DNA of 64,000 nucleotides from Puerhibacterium puerhi (GCF_009846865.1 NZ_WUWN01000009.1:1-64000); one strand, 5' to 3'. Shown: positions 38,177 through 48,076, counted from the stretch's first letter. Numbers and translations are program-made. The notes: a model not told the origin generated them from the sequence alone.

Positions 38177-40012
38177 TCAGCCCCGCAGCACCACCACGCC
38201 CGGCCCGGCCAGCGTCACCGCCCCGTCGCTGCCGTCGTCGGTCCCGACCCCGACCCCGTCCGCGTCCCAGGCGAGCACGACCTCGCCGGCGCCGACGTGC
38301 GGCACGCGGGCGCCGTCGTCGGCCCACACGGCCACGACCTCGAGGTCGCCGCGCGTCATCGCGAGCCAGCCGTCGCCGGTGCGCACCTGCGTCCGGGTGC
38401 GGTCGCCCGTGGCGATCTCGGGCTCCGTGTGGCGCAGCCGCACCAGGTCGGTGTACCAGCGCAGCAGCCGGGCGTGCGGGCCGTCGGGCCCGTCGTCGGG
38501 CTCGGACCAGTCCAGCCGGGACGCCTCGAACGTCGAGCGCGCCTGCGGGTCGGGCACCTCGACGTCGTGCCCGTACAGCTCGGCCCAGCCGTGCGTGCCG
38601 AACTCCTCGGCGCGGCCCTGGCGCACCGCCTCCGCCAGCTCCGGCTCCTGGTGGTCGGTGAAGTACTGGAACGGGGTGGTGGCGCCCCACTCCTCGCCCA
38701 TGAACAGCATCGGGGTGCCGGGACCGAGCAGCACGACCGCGGCGGACACGGCCAGCCGCGCGGGGTCGAGCACGCGCGAGGGCCGGTCGCCCAGCGCGCG
38801 GTTGCCGATCTGGTCGTGGTCCTGGTCGAACACGACGAACCGGCGCCCGTCGACCTCGTCCGGCACGGGCGCGCCCCACTCGGTGCCGCGGAAGGTGGAC
38901 ATCTCGCCGTCGTGCACGAACGCGTGCCGCAGCGCCTTGGCCAGCGTCTCCGGCGCGCCGAAGTCGACGTAGTAGCCCTGCCGCTCGCCGGTCAGCAGCG
39001 CGTGCAGCGCGTGGTGGAAGTCGTCGGCCCACTGCGCCGTCATCCCGCGCCCGGGCCGCCCCTCGAGGTCGCGCCCGGTGGGCGTCACCATCGCCGCGTC
39101 GTTGAGGTCGGACTCGGCGATCAGCGACAACGGCCGGCCCACCTGCTCCGCGAGCTGCGCGACGGCGTCGGACAGCTCGGCCAGCAGGTGCCGCGGCGAG
39201 TCGTCGACCAGCGCGTGCACCGCGTCGAGCCGCAGGGCGTCGAGGTGGAAGTCGCGCAGCCAGCGCAGCGCGTTCTCGACGACGAACGCCCGCACCTCGT
39301 CGGCGTCCTCGCCGTCGAGGTTCACCGCGGCGCCCCAGGGCGTGTGGTGCCGGTCGGTGAAGTAGGGCCCGAACTCGCCGAGGTAGTTCCCGGACGGGCC
39401 GAGGTGGTTGTAGACGACGTCGAGGCACACCGCCAGCCCGCGGGCGTGCGCCGCGTCAACGAACCGCTGCAGCGCCGCGGGCCCGCCGTACGGCTCGTGC
39501 ACCGCCCACAGCGCGACGCCGTCGTACCCCCAGCCGCGCTCGCCGGGGAACGCGGCCACCGGCATGAGCTCCACGACGTCGACGCCGAGCCGCACGAGGT
39601 GGTCGAGGCGGCCGACGGCGGCGTCGAGCGTGCCCTGCGGCGTGAACGTGCCCACGTGCAGCTCGTAGACCACCGCGCCGAGCAGGTCGCGCCCGGCCCA
39701 CCCGCCGTCGCCCCAGCCGAACGCGGCGGCGTCGTACGTGCGGGACGGGCCGTGGACGCCGGCGGGCTGCCACGGGCTGCGCGGGTCGGGCCGGCCGGGC
39801 CCGCCGTCGAGCGAGAACAGGTAGTCGGTCCCGGGCGCCAGCGGCGCGGCCGAGCGCCACCAGCCGCCGGCCTCGCCGACCATCGGCGTGCGCGCCTCCT
39901 GGGCGCCCGCCGGCGTCGTCTCGACGAGGTCCACGGTCTCCGCCCGCGGCGCCCACACCCGCACCGGCGCCGGGGTCCCGGCGGTCGCCGGCGTCTCCGC
40001 AGTGGCGCTCAT
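38177..40012 (-). CDS. treZ: Malto-oligosyltrehalose trehalohydrolase
   Basis: Releases trehalose from maltooligosyltrehalose (611 aa, GH13). An N-terminal carbohydrate-binding-like domain (VRVWAPRAETVDLVE) precedes the barrel, with YELHVGTFTPQG, nucleophile region DALRLDAVHAL, acid region LIAESDLND, and DQDHDQIGNRA. ATG 40012 follows GAGGAGGGCCG and overlaps the treY stop (ATGA), so the two are coupled. With TreY it forms the trehalose-from-glycogen route; the debranching enzyme TreX is not in this window. Confidence 0.96.
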   Translation of the reverse strand: MSATAETPATAGTPAPVRVWAPRAETVDLVETTPAGAQEARTPMVGEAGGWWRSAAPLAPGTDYLFSLDGGPGRPDPRSPWQPAGVHGPSRTYDAAAFGWGDGGWAGRDLLGAVVYELHVGTFTPQGTLDAAVGRLDHLVRLGVDVVELMPVAAFPGERGWGYDGVALWAVHEPYGGPAALQRFVDAAHARGLAVCLDVVYNHLGPSGNYLGEFGPYFTDRHHTPWGAAVNLDGEDADEVRAFVVENALRWLRDFHLDALRLDAVHALVDDSPRHLLAELSDAVAQLAEQVGRPLSLIAESDLNDAAMVTPTGRDLEGRPGRGMTAQWADDFHHALHALLTGERQGYYVDFGAPETLAKALRHAFVHDGEMSTFRGTEWGAPVPDEVDGRRFVVFDQDHDQIGNRALGDRPSRVLDPARLAVSAAVVLLGPGTPMLFMGEEWGATTPFQYFTDHQEPELAEAVRQGRAEEFGTHGWAELYGHDVEVPDPQARSTFEASRLDWSEPDDGPDGPHARLLRWYTDLVRLRHTEPEIATGDRTRTQVRTGDGWLAMTRGDLEVVAVWADDGARVPHVGAGEVVLAWDADGVGVGTDDGSDGAVTLAGPGVVVLRG

Positions 40013-42561
40013 CGGCCCTCCTCCTCGGTCTGTCCCTCGATGCCGGCCTCGATGTCGTCCGCGGCCGCGCGCTCCAGCAGCGCCACCGGCCACGGCCCCA
40101 GCAGGTCGCCCAGCCGCACCGCGCCGCCGGGGTGGTCGGCGCCGGTGAGCACCGAGCGCCACGTCGCGTCGCCCGGCAGCTGCGGCAGCACCACCGACGC
40201 GTCCGGCAGGTCGCGCGCGGCGGGCGCCTCGGTGCCCAGCCGCGTCGCCACGGTGACCGCCTGCGGGCCGTCGGCGTCGCCGCGGGCGAACGCGACGGCG
40301 TGCCCCGACGTCGTCGGCAGCGGCTCGTAGGTCGCGTCCGGGCCGACGAACGCCCCGGGGCGCCGGCGGCGCAGGCGCAGCGCGGCGGCGGTCAGCGCGA
40401 GCTTCTCCTCGGCGAGGTCGGCCGGCGCGTGCCCGCCGTCGAGGCGGGCGAGCTGCGCGGCGAGCCGCGCGAAGTCCACCGGGCGGCGGTTGTCCGGGTC
40501 CACGAGCGAGGTGCCGGTGACCTCGGTGCCCTGGTACACGTCGGCCACGCCTGGCACGGTCAGCTGCAGCGCCTTGGTCGCCAGCACGCTGCGGCGCGCC
40601 GTCGGCGTCGTGCGCTCCACCCACGCGGTGAACGCCTCGACGACGGCGGGGTGCTCCAGCAGCGCCGTCGCGTAGGCGGTCATCGCCTCCTCGCGCGCGG
40701 TGTCCGGCGCCGTCCAGGTGGTCCACGACTTCTGCTCGCGCGCCGCCTTGAGCAGGTAGGCGGTCAGCCGGTCGGCCTCGATCGGACCGGCCGCGGTCCA
40801 GGTGCCGGCCAGCGTCTGCCACAGCCGGTTCTCGGCGGCGCCGTCCAGGTCGGCGGGGCGCAGGTCGGCGGTGGCCTCGCGCAGGGCGTGCACCAGCGCC
40901 TCCCAGTCCTGGGCGACGGTGCTCAGCACGCCGATGCGGGCCCGCACGTCCTCGCTGCGCTTGGTGTCGTGCGTCGTGCCCGCCGTCATCGTCGCCGGCC
41001 ACACCGCCTGGGTGCGCCGGGCGAACGCGTGCAGCTCGTCCGGGTCGATCCCCACGCGCGCGGGGTCGCCGCCCACCTCCGTGAGGCTGGTCAGCTGGGT
41101 CCAGCGGTAGAACGCCGTGTCCTCCACGCCCTTGGCCATCACCGCGCCGCACACCTGCTGGAAGCGCACCACGAGCTCGGCCCGCCGCTCCTCGCCGCGG
41201 CGCCCGGCCGTGCCCACCTCCCGGTCCAGCAGCAGGTCGACGACCAGCTCGAGCGTGTCGTGCCGGTCGGGCAGCAGGTGCTCGCGGGCGACGTTGGCCG
41301 CCTCCCACAGCACCTGCTCCTGCGCCGGCGGCACCGGCTCGCCCGGCACGACGTAGGCCCGGTAGCGGGGCAGGGCCACGACCAGCTCGACCACGCAGTC
41401 GCGCAGCGCGCGGAAGGTGTGGTCGCGCAGCCGCACGTCCTCGCGGCAGATCTCGGCCAGCAGCGCCGTGACGCGGTCCACCTCCGCGTACAGCGACGTG
41501 GCCACCACCTGCCGCTTGGCGGCCTCGACCACCTCCGGCAGCGTCGTCGTCCGCCCGGTCAGCTCGGTCTGCACCCGGGTCAGGTCCGCGGCGCCGGCCG
41601 GGTCCACCTGCAGGGCGTGCAGCCGCCACGCGACGTCGTACCCGGTCGTGCCGGCCACCGGCCAGTCGTGCGGCAGGTCCTCGTCCGCCTCGAGGATCTT
41701 CTCGGCCACGATCCACGCCCCGTCGGTCGCCTCGTGCAGTCGCCGCAGGTAGCCGCGCGGGTCGGCCAGACCGTCCGGGTGGTCGATGCGGAACCCGTCG
41801 ACCACGCCGGCGCTGTACAGCTCCAGCAGCAGCGCGTGCGTGGCGTCGAAGACCTCCGGGTCCTCGACGCGGATCGCGGCCAGCGTGCCGACGTCGAAGA
41901 ACCGGCGGTAGTTCAGCTCCTCGTCGGCCACCCGCCAGTACGCCAGCCGGTAGTGCTGCCGGCCCACGAGCTCCGCCAGCGGCAGGTGCTCGGTCTCCGG
42001 GCGCACGGGGAAGGCGTGGTCGTAGTAGCGCAGCACGGGCTGCTCGCCCTCGTCCTCGTGCCCCGGCACGACCGTCCGCTCGACCGTCAGCTCGCCCGAG
42101 GCCAGCACGTCGCCGATGCGCGCGCCGAGCACCGGCATGAGCAGCGGCGCGCCGGCGTCGAGCTCGACGTCGAACCACGCCGCGTACGGCGACCCGGGGC
42201 CGTGCCGCAGCACGGACCACAGCGCGCGGTTGTGCCACGCGGGCGTCGGCACCGCCATGTGGTTGGGCACGACGTCGACCACCACGCCCATGCCGCGCTC
42301 GTGCGCCGCCGCGGCGAGCCGCTCGAGCCCCTCGCGCCCGCCCATGACGTCGCTGATCCGGGTGTGGTCGACGACGTCGTAGCCGTGCGTGGACCCCGGC
42401 GCCGCCTGCAGCACCGGCGACAGGTACAGGTCGGTCACGCCGAGCGCGTCGAGGTACGGCAGCGCCTCGCGCGCGCCGTCGAAGCTCAGGTCGGGCCCGA
42501 GCTGGAGGCGGTAGGTGCTGGTGGGCGTTCGCCGGCCGGGCCGCGGCAGGTGGGGATGCAC
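40009..42561 (-). CDS. treY: Malto-oligosyltrehalose synthase
   Basis: Isomerises the reducing-end linkage of maltodextrins to an alpha,alpha-1,1 bond (850 aa, GH13). It starts with STYRLQLGPDLSF and contains GYDVVDHTRI, the catalytic DGFRIDHPDGL and IVAEKILE, and the TreY-specific HDTKRSEDVRAR. GTG 42561 or GTG 42567 may be used; CACGGT lies 6 nt before 42561, a weak leaderless-type promoter. It is divergent from the GNAT gene at 42631 across about 70 bp. Confidence 0.95.
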   Translation of the reverse strand: MHPHLPRPGRRTPTSTYRLQLGPDLSFDGAREALPYLDALGVTDLYLSPVLQAAPGSTHGYDVVDHTRISDVMGGREGLERLAAAAHERGMGVVVDVVPNHMAVPTPAWHNRALWSVLRHGPGSPYAAWFDVELDAGAPLLMPVLGARIGDVLASGELTVERTVVPGHEDEGEQPVLRYYDHAFPVRPETEHLPLAELVGRQHYRLAYWRVADEELNYRRFFDVGTLAAIRVEDPEVFDATHALLLELYSAGVVDGFRIDHPDGLADPRGYLRRLHEATDGAWIVAEKILEADEDLPHDWPVAGTTGYDVAWRLHALQVDPAGAADLTRVQTELTGRTTTLPEVVEAAKRQVVATSLYAEVDRVTALLAEICREDVRLRDHTFRALRDCVVELVVALPRYRAYVVPGEPVPPAQEQVLWEAANVAREHLLPDRHDTLELVVDLLLDREVGTAGRRGEERRAELVVRFQQVCGAVMAKGVEDTAFYRWTQLTSLTEVGGDPARVGIDPDELHAFARRTQAVWPATMTAGTTHDTKRSEDVRARIGVLSTVAQDWEALVHALREATADLRPADLDGAAENRLWQTLAGTWTAAGPIEADRLTAYLLKAAREQKSWTTWTAPDTAREEAMTAYATALLEHPAVVEAFTAWVERTTPTARRSVLATKALQLTVPGVADVYQGTEVTGTSLVDPDNRRPVDFARLAAQLARLDGGHAPADLAEEKLALTAAALRLRRRRPGAFVGPDATYEPLPTTSGHAVAFARGDADGPQAVTVATRLGTEAPAARDLPDASVVLPQLPGDATWRSVLTGADHPGGAVRLGDLLGPWPVALLERAAADDIEAGIEGQTEEEGR

Positions 42562-42630
42562 GGCCACACCGTGCCACGGGGCGCGCGAGCACGCACCGGG
42601 GGTGGGGCGGGCCTCCGTACCATCGGCGGC

Positions 42631-43137
42631 ATGACCAGTCTCTCCGGCGGCGCCGTGCTGCGCCCCGCCGCCCCGGGCGACGAGCCCGGCATCCTCGAGT
42701 GCATCCGCGGCCTGGCCGAGTGCGAGCGCGAGCCCGACGCCGTCGCCACGACGACCGACGACCTCACTCGCGCCCTGTTCGGGCCGCGGCCCGCGGTGTT
42801 CGCGCACGTCGTCGAGCAGGACGGCGAGGTCGCCGGCATCGCCGTGTGGTTCCTGTCCTTCTCGACGTGGACCGGCACCCACGGCATCTGGCTCGAGGAC
42901 TTCTTCGTGCGCCCCGAGCACCGCGGCCGCGGGTACGGCGTCGCGCTGCTGCGCGAGCTCGCGCACCTGTGCGTCGAGCGCGGCTACGAGCGCCTCGAGT
43001 GGACGGTGCTCGACTGGAACGCGCCCTCGATCGCCCTCTACGAGGCGGTCGGCGGGCGGCCCCAGGACGAGTGGACCACCTACCGGCTGGCCGGCGACGC
43101 GCTGGGCGACCTGGCCGCCGGCCGGCGGCAGAAGTGA
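42631..43137 (+). CDS. GNAT acetyltransferase, diamine-acetyltransferase-like
   Basis: 168-aa GNAT protein. The acetyl-CoA loop is in VRPEHRGRGYGVALLRELA, preceded by IWLEDFFV, and the C-terminal motif WNAPSIALYEAVGG is typical of the spermidine/diamine N-acetyltransferase branch. TACCAT lies 7 nt before the ATG and there is no ribosome-binding site, indicating a leaderless transcript. The true substrate is unknown. The next 275 bp hold a strong terminator but no gene. Confidence 0.85.
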   Translation: MTSLSGGAVLRPAAPGDEPGILECIRGLAECEREPDAVATTTDDLTRALFGPRPAVFAHVVEQDGEVAGIAVWFLSFSTWTGTHGIWLEDFFVRPEHRGRGYGVALLRELAHLCVERGYERLEWTVLDWNAPSIALYEAVGGRPQDEWTTYRLAGDALGDLAAGRRQK

Positions 43138-43306
43138 AGATCCAGCGCGTGCTCCGTGAAAACCTGTGCCAGACTCCTGATCGGCGACCCGTCGCCCCGG
43201 GCACGCGGCAGCCCGCCTGTCACTGACCCGCGGCCTGGGCGCGCCGCCCGGACCTCCCGCGCAGGGGGCTGGACGTCCAGGCGCGCCGCCCTGCACGGTC
43301 GCCAGC

Positions 43307-43333
43307 GGAGAGGCCGCCGCCGGCGGCCTCTCC
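43307..43333. terminator. Strong hairpin between the GNAT gene and pntA
   Basis: 12-bp perfect stem GGAGAGGCCGCC, loop GCC, complementary arm. It lies 170 nt after the GNAT stop and 79 nt before pntA. The gap before it (43138-43306) has two copies of GGCGCGCCGCCC and a GGACGTCC palindrome but no reading frame of note. Confidence 0.7.
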
Positions 43334-43412
43334 TGCTTGTCGCGGACCTGCACCCCGTGCCGGGAGCCTCGGATCCCGATAGGTTGCGCTCGTCCGGCCC
43401 GGGGAGGTCCGC

Positions 43413-44978
43413 ATGCGCATCGGCGTACCGCGGGAGAGCCACGCGGGGGAGCGGCTGGTGGCCGCCACGCCCGCGACCGTCCCGCGGCTGCGGCGCCTGG
43501 GCTACGACGTCGTCGTCGAGGCCGGTGCCGGCGCGGATGCCACCTTTCCCGACGCCGCGTACGCCGAGGCCGGCGCGACGCTCGGCACGACGGCGGAGGT
43601 CTGGGGCGCCGACGTCGTCACCGCGGTGCGCGCGCCGGACGAGACCCGGCTCGGGCTGCTGCGGCCCGGTACCGTGCTCGTCGCCCAGCTGGCCCCCGCC
43701 GCGAGCCCCGAGCGGCTCGCGGCGCTCGCGGCCCGCGGGGTCACCGCCCTGGCCCTGGACGCCGTCCCGCGGCTGTCGCGGGCGCAGGCGATCGACACGC
43801 TCTCGACGATGTCCAACGTCGCCGGGTACCGCGCCGTCATCGAGGCCGCCGCCGAGTACCAGGGCATGTTCGCCGGGCAGGTCACCGCGGCGGGCAAGAC
43901 GCCGCCCGCCGCGGTGTTCGTCATCGGCGGCGGCGTCGCCGGGCTGGCCGCGATCGGCACCGCCGTCAGCCTCGGGGCGGCCGTGCGGGCCTTCGACGTG
44001 CGGCCCGAGGCGGCCGAGCAGGTCGAGTCGCTCGGGGCCACGTTCGTCCGCGCCGACGAGGCCCAGCAGGAGGTCAGCGCCGACGGGTACGCCCGCCCGC
44101 TGACGCCCGCGCAGGAGGAGGCGGCGCTGCGCCTGTACGCCCGCGAGTGCGCCCGCGCGGACGTCGTCATCACCACGGCCCTCGTGCGCGGCCGCGCGCC
44201 GCGCACGATCACGGCGGCGACGGTCGCGGCGATGCGGCCGGGCTCGGTGATCGTGGACCTCGGCGCGCCCGGCGGCGGCAACGCGGAGGTGACGGTGCCG
44301 GGCGAGCGCGTGGTCACCGCGGGCGGCGTCGTGGTGCTCGGCTGGACCGACCTGCCCAGCCGCATGCCCGCGCACACGTCGCAGCTGTACGGGACCAACG
44401 TCGTGCACCTGCTCGAGCTCCTGACGCCGGCGAGAGACGGCCGGCTCGTGCTCGACCTCGACGACCCGGTGCAGCGGGGCATGACGGTGACGCTCGCGGA
44501 GGACGGCGGCCGGGTGCTGTGGCCGCCCCCGCCGGTGGCGGTCTCGGCGGCCCCGCCGCCGGCCCCGCCGCAGGCCGCCCCCGCGGCGCCGCCGCCCGTG
44601 CCCGAGGATGCCGGGGCGCGTGCCCGGCAGCGGTCCCTGCGCCGCGCCGTGGGCGCGGCCCTCGCCGCCGTGCTGGTCGTGCTGGCCCTAACGCTCGGGC
44701 CGCCCACGTTCCTGGGGCACTTCACGGTCTTCGCGCTGGCCGTGGTCGTCGGGTTCTACGTCATCTCGAACGTCAGCCACTCCCTGCACACGCCGCTGAT
44801 GGCGCAGACCAACGCCGTCTCCGGGATCATCCTCGTCGGCGCGCTGCTGCAGCTGGGCGTGGACGACCCGGTGGTCACCGTGCTGGCGTTCGCCGCGGCG
44901 ACGGTGGCGAGCGTCAACATCGTCGGCGGGTTCGGCGTCAGCCGCCGGATGATCGGCATGTTCCGGAAGGACGGCTGA
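43413..44978 (+). CDS. pntA: NAD(P) transhydrogenase subunit alpha
   Basis: Proton-translocating transhydrogenase, NAD(H)-binding subunit with membrane tail (521 aa). The soluble domain I starts [20 protein letters not shown] and includes the Rossmann motif [18 protein letters not shown]. An Ala/Pro linker (about residues 375-400) leads to three to four spans at the C-terminus ([17 protein letters not shown] to [18 protein letters not shown]). ATG 43413 follows GGGGAGGTCCGC. It is followed at once by pntB. The complex links the proton gradient to NADPH supply. Confidence 0.95.
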   Translation: MRIGVPRESHAGERLVAATPATVPRLRRLGYDVVVEAGAGADATFPDAAYAEAGATLGTTAEVWGADVVTAVRAPDETRLGLLRPGTVLVAQLAPAASPERLAALAARGVTALALDAVPRLSRAQAIDTLSTMSNVAGYRAVIEAAAEYQGMFAGQVTAAGKTPPAAVFVIGGGVAGLAAIGTAVSLGAAVRAFDVRPEAAEQVESLGATFVRADEAQQEVSADGYARPLTPAQEEAALRLYARECARADVVITTALVRGRAPRTITAATVAAMRPGSVIVDLGAPGGGNAEVTVPGERVVTAGGVVVLGWTDLPSRMPAHTSQLYGTNVVHLLELLTPARDGRLVLDLDDPVQRGMTVTLAEDGGRVLWPPPPVAVSAAPPPAPPQAAPAAPPPVPEDAGARARQRSLRRAVGAALAAVLVVLALTLGPPTFLGHFTVFALAVVVGFYVISNVSHSLHTPLMAQTNAVSGIILVGALLQLGVDDPVVTVLAFAAATVASVNIVGGFGVSRRMIGMFRKDG

Positions 44979-44979
44979 A

Positions 44980-46464
44980 GTGGCCGCGGGGAGCGCCGGC
45001 ACGGCGACCGCCTTCGCCCAGGCGGTCTACGTCGTCGCGGCCCTGCTGTTCGTCCTGTCCCTCGCCGGGCTCGCGCGGCCGACGACGGCGCGCCGCGGCG
45101 TGACGCTCGGGATCGTCGGCATGGTGCTGGCGCTCGGGGCCACGGTGCTGCTGGCGGCCGAGCGCTCGCAGCGGCCCGTGGGCGTGACGCTCGGCCTGGC
45201 GCTCGCCGCGCTCGTGCTCGGTGGCGCGGTCGGGGCGTGGCGGGCGCGGCGGGTCGCGATGACGCAGCTGCCGCAGCTCATCGCGATCCTGCACTCGTCG
45301 GTGGGCCTGGCGGCGGTCGCCGTCGGCTACAACTCGTTCCTCACCTCGCGCCTCGCCGGCGGGCCGCCGGACGACGCGGTGCACCGCGTCGAGGTGTTCC
45401 TCGGCGTGCTGGTCGGCGCGGTGACGCTCACCGGCTCCGTGGTGGCGTACCTCAAGCTGGCGGCGCGCATGCCGTCGGCCCCGCTGGTGCTGCCGCGCCG
45501 CAACACGCTCAACCTCGCCGCGGTGGTGGTGTCGCTCGGGCTGCTGCCGTGGTTCCTCGCGGCCGACGGGGCCGCCGCCCTCGCGCCGCTGCTGCTCATG
45601 ACCGTGGTGGCCCTCGCGCTCGGCGCGCACCTGGTGGCGGCGATCGGCGGCGGCGACATGCCCGTCGTCGTCTCGATGCTCAACTCCTACTCCGGGTGGG
45701 CCGCCGCCGCGGCGGGCTTCATGCTCGGCAACGACCTGCTCATCGTCACCGGCGCCCTGGTGGGCGCCTCCGGCGCGATCCTCAGCTACCTCATGTGCCG
45801 GGCGATGAACCGGTCGTTCGTCTCGGTGGTGCTGGGCGGCTTCGGGGCCCCGACCGCCGGCCCGTCCGGCACCGGGACCGGCACCGGGACCGGCACCGGG
45901 ACCGGCACCGGGACCGTGGCGGGCGCGGGGACCGGGGCGGGGCAGCACCGCGAGGTGCAGGTCGAGGACGTCGCCACGATGCTGCGCGGCGCGCGCAGCG
46001 TCGTCGTGACTCCCGGCTACGGCATGGCCGTGGCGCAGGCGCAGTACCCGGTGGCCGAGCTCGTCGCCCGCCTGCGCGCCCGCGGCACGACGGTGCGGTT
46101 CGGCGTGCACCCCGTGGCCGGCCGCCTGCCCGGCCACATGAACGTGCTGCTGGCCGAGGCCAAGGTGCCCTACGACATCGTGCTGGAGATGGACGAGATC
46201 AACGACGAGCTGGCGGCGACGGACGTCGTCCTCGTCATCGGGGCGAACGACACGGTGAACCCGGCGGCGGCGGAGGACCCCACCAGCCCCATCGCCGGCA
46301 TGCCGGTGCTGCGGGTCTGGGAGGCGGGGCAGGTGGTCGTGTTCAAGCGCTCGATGGCTGCGGGCTACGCGGGCGTGGCCAACCCGCTCTTCGCCCGGGA
46401 GAACACCGCGATGCTGTTCGGCGACGCCAAGGAGCAGGTGGAGAAGATCGTCCAGGCGCTGTGA
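44980..46464 (+). CDS. pntB: NAD(P) transhydrogenase subunit beta
   Basis: Membrane and NADP(H)-binding subunit (494 aa). About eight spans in the first 285 residues, including [22 protein letters not shown], then the NADP-binding domain III with [14 protein letters not shown] and [10 protein letters not shown]. Between them, at about residues 297-312, lies a Gly-Thr repeat encoded by a 12-bp tandem repeat, lengthening the hinge between the membrane and soluble domains. GTG 44980 starts 1 bp after the pntA stop. It converges on the LysE-type gene with a 6-bp gap. Confidence 0.95.
   Translation: MAAGSAGTATAFAQAVYVVAALLFVLSLAGLARPTTARRGVTLGIVGMVLALGATVLLAAERSQRPVGVTLGLALAALVLGGAVGAWRARRVAMTQLPQLIAILHSSVGLAAVAVGYNSFLTSRLAGGPPDDAVHRVEVFLGVLVGAVTLTGSVVAYLKLAARMPSAPLVLPRRNTLNLAAVVVSLGLLPWFLAADGAAALAPLLLMTVVALALGAHLVAAIGGGDMPVVVSMLNSYSGWAAAAAGFMLGNDLLIVTGALVGASGAILSYLMCRAMNRSFVSVVLGGFGAPTAGPSGTGTGTGTGTGTGTGTVAGAGTGAGQHREVQVEDVATMLRGARSVVVTPGYGMAVAQAQYPVAELVARLRARGTTVRFGVHPVAGRLPGHMNVLLAEAKVPYDIVLEMDEINDELAATDVVLVIGANDTVNPAAAEDPTSPIAGMPVLRVWEAGQVVVFKRSMAAGYAGVANPLFARENTAMLFGDAKEQVEKIVQAL
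45868..45915 (+). repeat. 12-bp tandem repeat in the PntB hinge
   Basis: Four exact copies of GGCACCGGGACC encode (Gly-Thr)8 between the membrane domain and the NADP(H) domain of PntB. Confidence 0.95.
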
Positions 46465-46470
46465 GCCGGC

Positions 46471-47091
46471 TCAGGCGGCCAGCAGCAGGCCCACGGCGAG
46501 GGCGACCATGACCGCGGCGATGACGCCGTCGAGCACCCGCCACGCGCCCGGGCGGGCGAACACGGGCCGCAGCAGCCGCGCGCCGTACCCCAGCGCGGTG
46601 AACCACAGCAGGCTGCCGAGCATCGCCCCGCCCGCGAACCACCAGCGGCCGTCGCCGTGCCCGCCGGCGATCGACCCGAGCATCACCAGGGTGTCCAGGT
46701 AGACGTGCGGGTTGAGCCAGGTGATCGCCAGGGCGGTGCCGAGCACCGCCGCCGCGCCGGCGCGGTCGGGTCCCGGGCGGGCGGCCTGGTCGGGCTGGAG
46801 CGTCGCGCCGGTGGGGCGCAGCGCGCGCCGGGCCGCGAGGGCGGCGTAGACCAGCAGGAACGCCGCTCCGCCGACCCGCATCACGGTCACCAGCCACGGC
46901 ACGGCGCCGAGCAGCGCGCCGGCGCCCGCGACGCCCGCGCCGATGAGGACGACGTCGGACAGCGTGCACGCGGCCACCACCACGCCGACGTGCTCCCGGC
47001 GCAGCCCCTGGCGCAGCACGAACATGTTCTGCGCGCCGATGGCGACGATGAGGGAGAGGCCGAAGCCGAGGCCGGAGAGCGCGTGGAGCAT
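46471..47091 (-). CDS. LysE/ArgO-type amino acid exporter
   Basis: Basic amino-acid exporter of the LysE family (206 aa, six spans). It starts with ALSGLGFGLSLIVAIGAQNMFVLRQGL, the LysE signature, and has WLNPHVYLDTLVMLG mid-protein. ATG 47091 is taken as start; an in-frame GTG at 47094 lies exactly 7 nt after a TAGCGT -10 box and could be the leaderless start. The divergent LysR-type gene is the usual LysG/ArgP partner, sensing lysine or arginine excess. Confidence 0.9.
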   Translation of the reverse strand: MLHALSGLGFGLSLIVAIGAQNMFVLRQGLRREHVGVVVAACTLSDVVLIGAGVAGAGALLGAVPWLVTVMRVGGAAFLLVYAALAARRALRPTGATLQPDQAARPGPDRAGAAAVLGTALAITWLNPHVYLDTLVMLGSIAGGHGDGRWWFAGGAMLGSLLWFTALGYGARLLRPVFARPGAWRVLDGVIAAVMVALAVGLLLAA

Positions 47092-47101
47092 CACGCCCTC
47101 G

Positions 47102-47158
47102 ACGCTAGGCGCCCGCGTCGCCACAGTCCAACAAATGTTTCTCAGGTTGCCTTAGCGT
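47102..47158. promoter_or_regulatory. Divergent promoters of the LysE/LysG pair
   Basis: TAGCGT boxes face outward on both strands: 47107-47102 (minus, for the exporter) and 47153-47158 (plus, for the regulator, 6 nt before its ATG). The roughly 45 bp between them, including the AT-rich AACAAATGTTTCTCAG, are the likely regulator binding site. Confidence 0.65.
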
Positions 47159-47164
47159 TGCTTC

Positions 47165-48076
47165 ATGGAGATCGCCCAGCTGGACGCCCTGCTCGCCGTG
47201 GTCGACGAGGGCTCGTTCGACGGCGCCGCCCGGGTGCTGCACGTGACGCCCTCGGCCGTGAGCCAGCGGATCAAGGCGCTGGAGACCAGCGCCGGCGCGG
47301 TGCTCGTGCGGCGCTCGCGGCCGGTCGCCGCCACGGAGGTCGGGGCCGACTACGTGCGCCTGGCGCGCCAGGTGCTCGCGGTGGTGCGCGAGTCCGGCCT
47401 GCCCGGGCGCACCTCGGGCGGGGCGGCGGGCGCCGGCGGGGGAGCGCCCGCGGGCGCCCCGCCGGCCCGGGTGCCCATCGCCATCAACGGCGACTCGCTC
47501 AACACGTGGGCGATGGCGGCGCTCGCCGAGGTCGCCGACCGGGCGGTGTTCGACGTGCACCGCGAGGACCAGGACCACTCGGCGGAGCTGCTGCGCTCGG
47601 GCGAGGTCATGGCGGCGATCACGACGCAGGCGGTCCCCGTGCAGGGCTGCACCGCCGTGCGGCTCGGCGTGATGCGGTACCGGCCGTTCGCCACGCCCGC
47701 GTTCGTGCGGCGCTGGTTCCCCCACGGCGTGACGCCCGACGCGATCGCCGCCGCGCCGATGGTGATGTTCGACCGCAAGGACGACCTGCAGGACCGCTAC
47801 GCCCGCGCCAAGGCCGGCCGCGACGTCGAGCCGCCGCGGCACTACGTGCCCTCGACCGCCGACTACGCCCGCGCGGTGGTGCACGGGCTCGGCTGGGGGC
47901 TGCTGCCGCACGAGCACTCGGACGCGCCCGAGGCCGCCGGCGAGCTCGTGGAGCTCGAGGCCGGTGCGCACGTCGACGTCGAGCTGCACTGGCAGCAGTG
48001 GTCGCTGCGCACGCCGGTGCTCGACGCCGTCGCCCGGGCGGTGCGCCGCGCCGCCGCGGCGGCGCTGCTGCCGTGA
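47165..48076 (+). CDS. LysR-type regulator, LysG/ArgP group
   Basis: 303-aa transcriptional regulator. The winged helix at residues about 2-60 (LDALLAVVDEGSFDGAARVLHVTPSAVSQRIKALE is the LysR pattern, here quoted by key words DEGSFDGAA and TPSAVSQRIK) is followed, after a Gly/Ala-rich linker, by an effector domain (VPIAINGDSLNTWAMAAL) as in LysG/ArgP. TAGCGT sits 6 nt before ATG 47165, with no ribosome-binding site. It is divergent from the exporter gene, whose activation by lysine or arginine is the expected function. Confidence 0.9.
   Translation: MEIAQLDALLAVVDEGSFDGAARVLHVTPSAVSQRIKALETSAGAVLVRRSRPVAATEVGADYVRLARQVLAVVRESGLPGRTSGGAAGAGGGAPAGAPPARVPIAINGDSLNTWAMAALAEVADRAVFDVHREDQDHSAELLRSGEVMAAITTQAVPVQGCTAVRLGVMRYRPFATPAFVRRWFPHGVTPDAIAAAPMVMFDRKDDLQDRYARAKAGRDVEPPRHYVPSTADYARAVVHGLGWGLLPHEHSDAPEAAGELVELEAGAHVDVELHWQQWSLRTPVLDAVARAVRRAAAAALLP

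Noticed and set aside
38177-42592. A single 1471-codon frame suggesting a TreZ fusion with an upstream domain
   Set aside because: Only the part from ATG 40012 is coding; upstream the true TreY gene is in another frame on the same strand. The ATGA overlap with a good ribosome-binding site shows two genes.
43140-43306. 6S RNA, SRP RNA or a known riboswitch in the gap before pntA
   Set aside because: None of the conserved sequence blocks of these RNAs could be found; only generic inverted repeats are visible.
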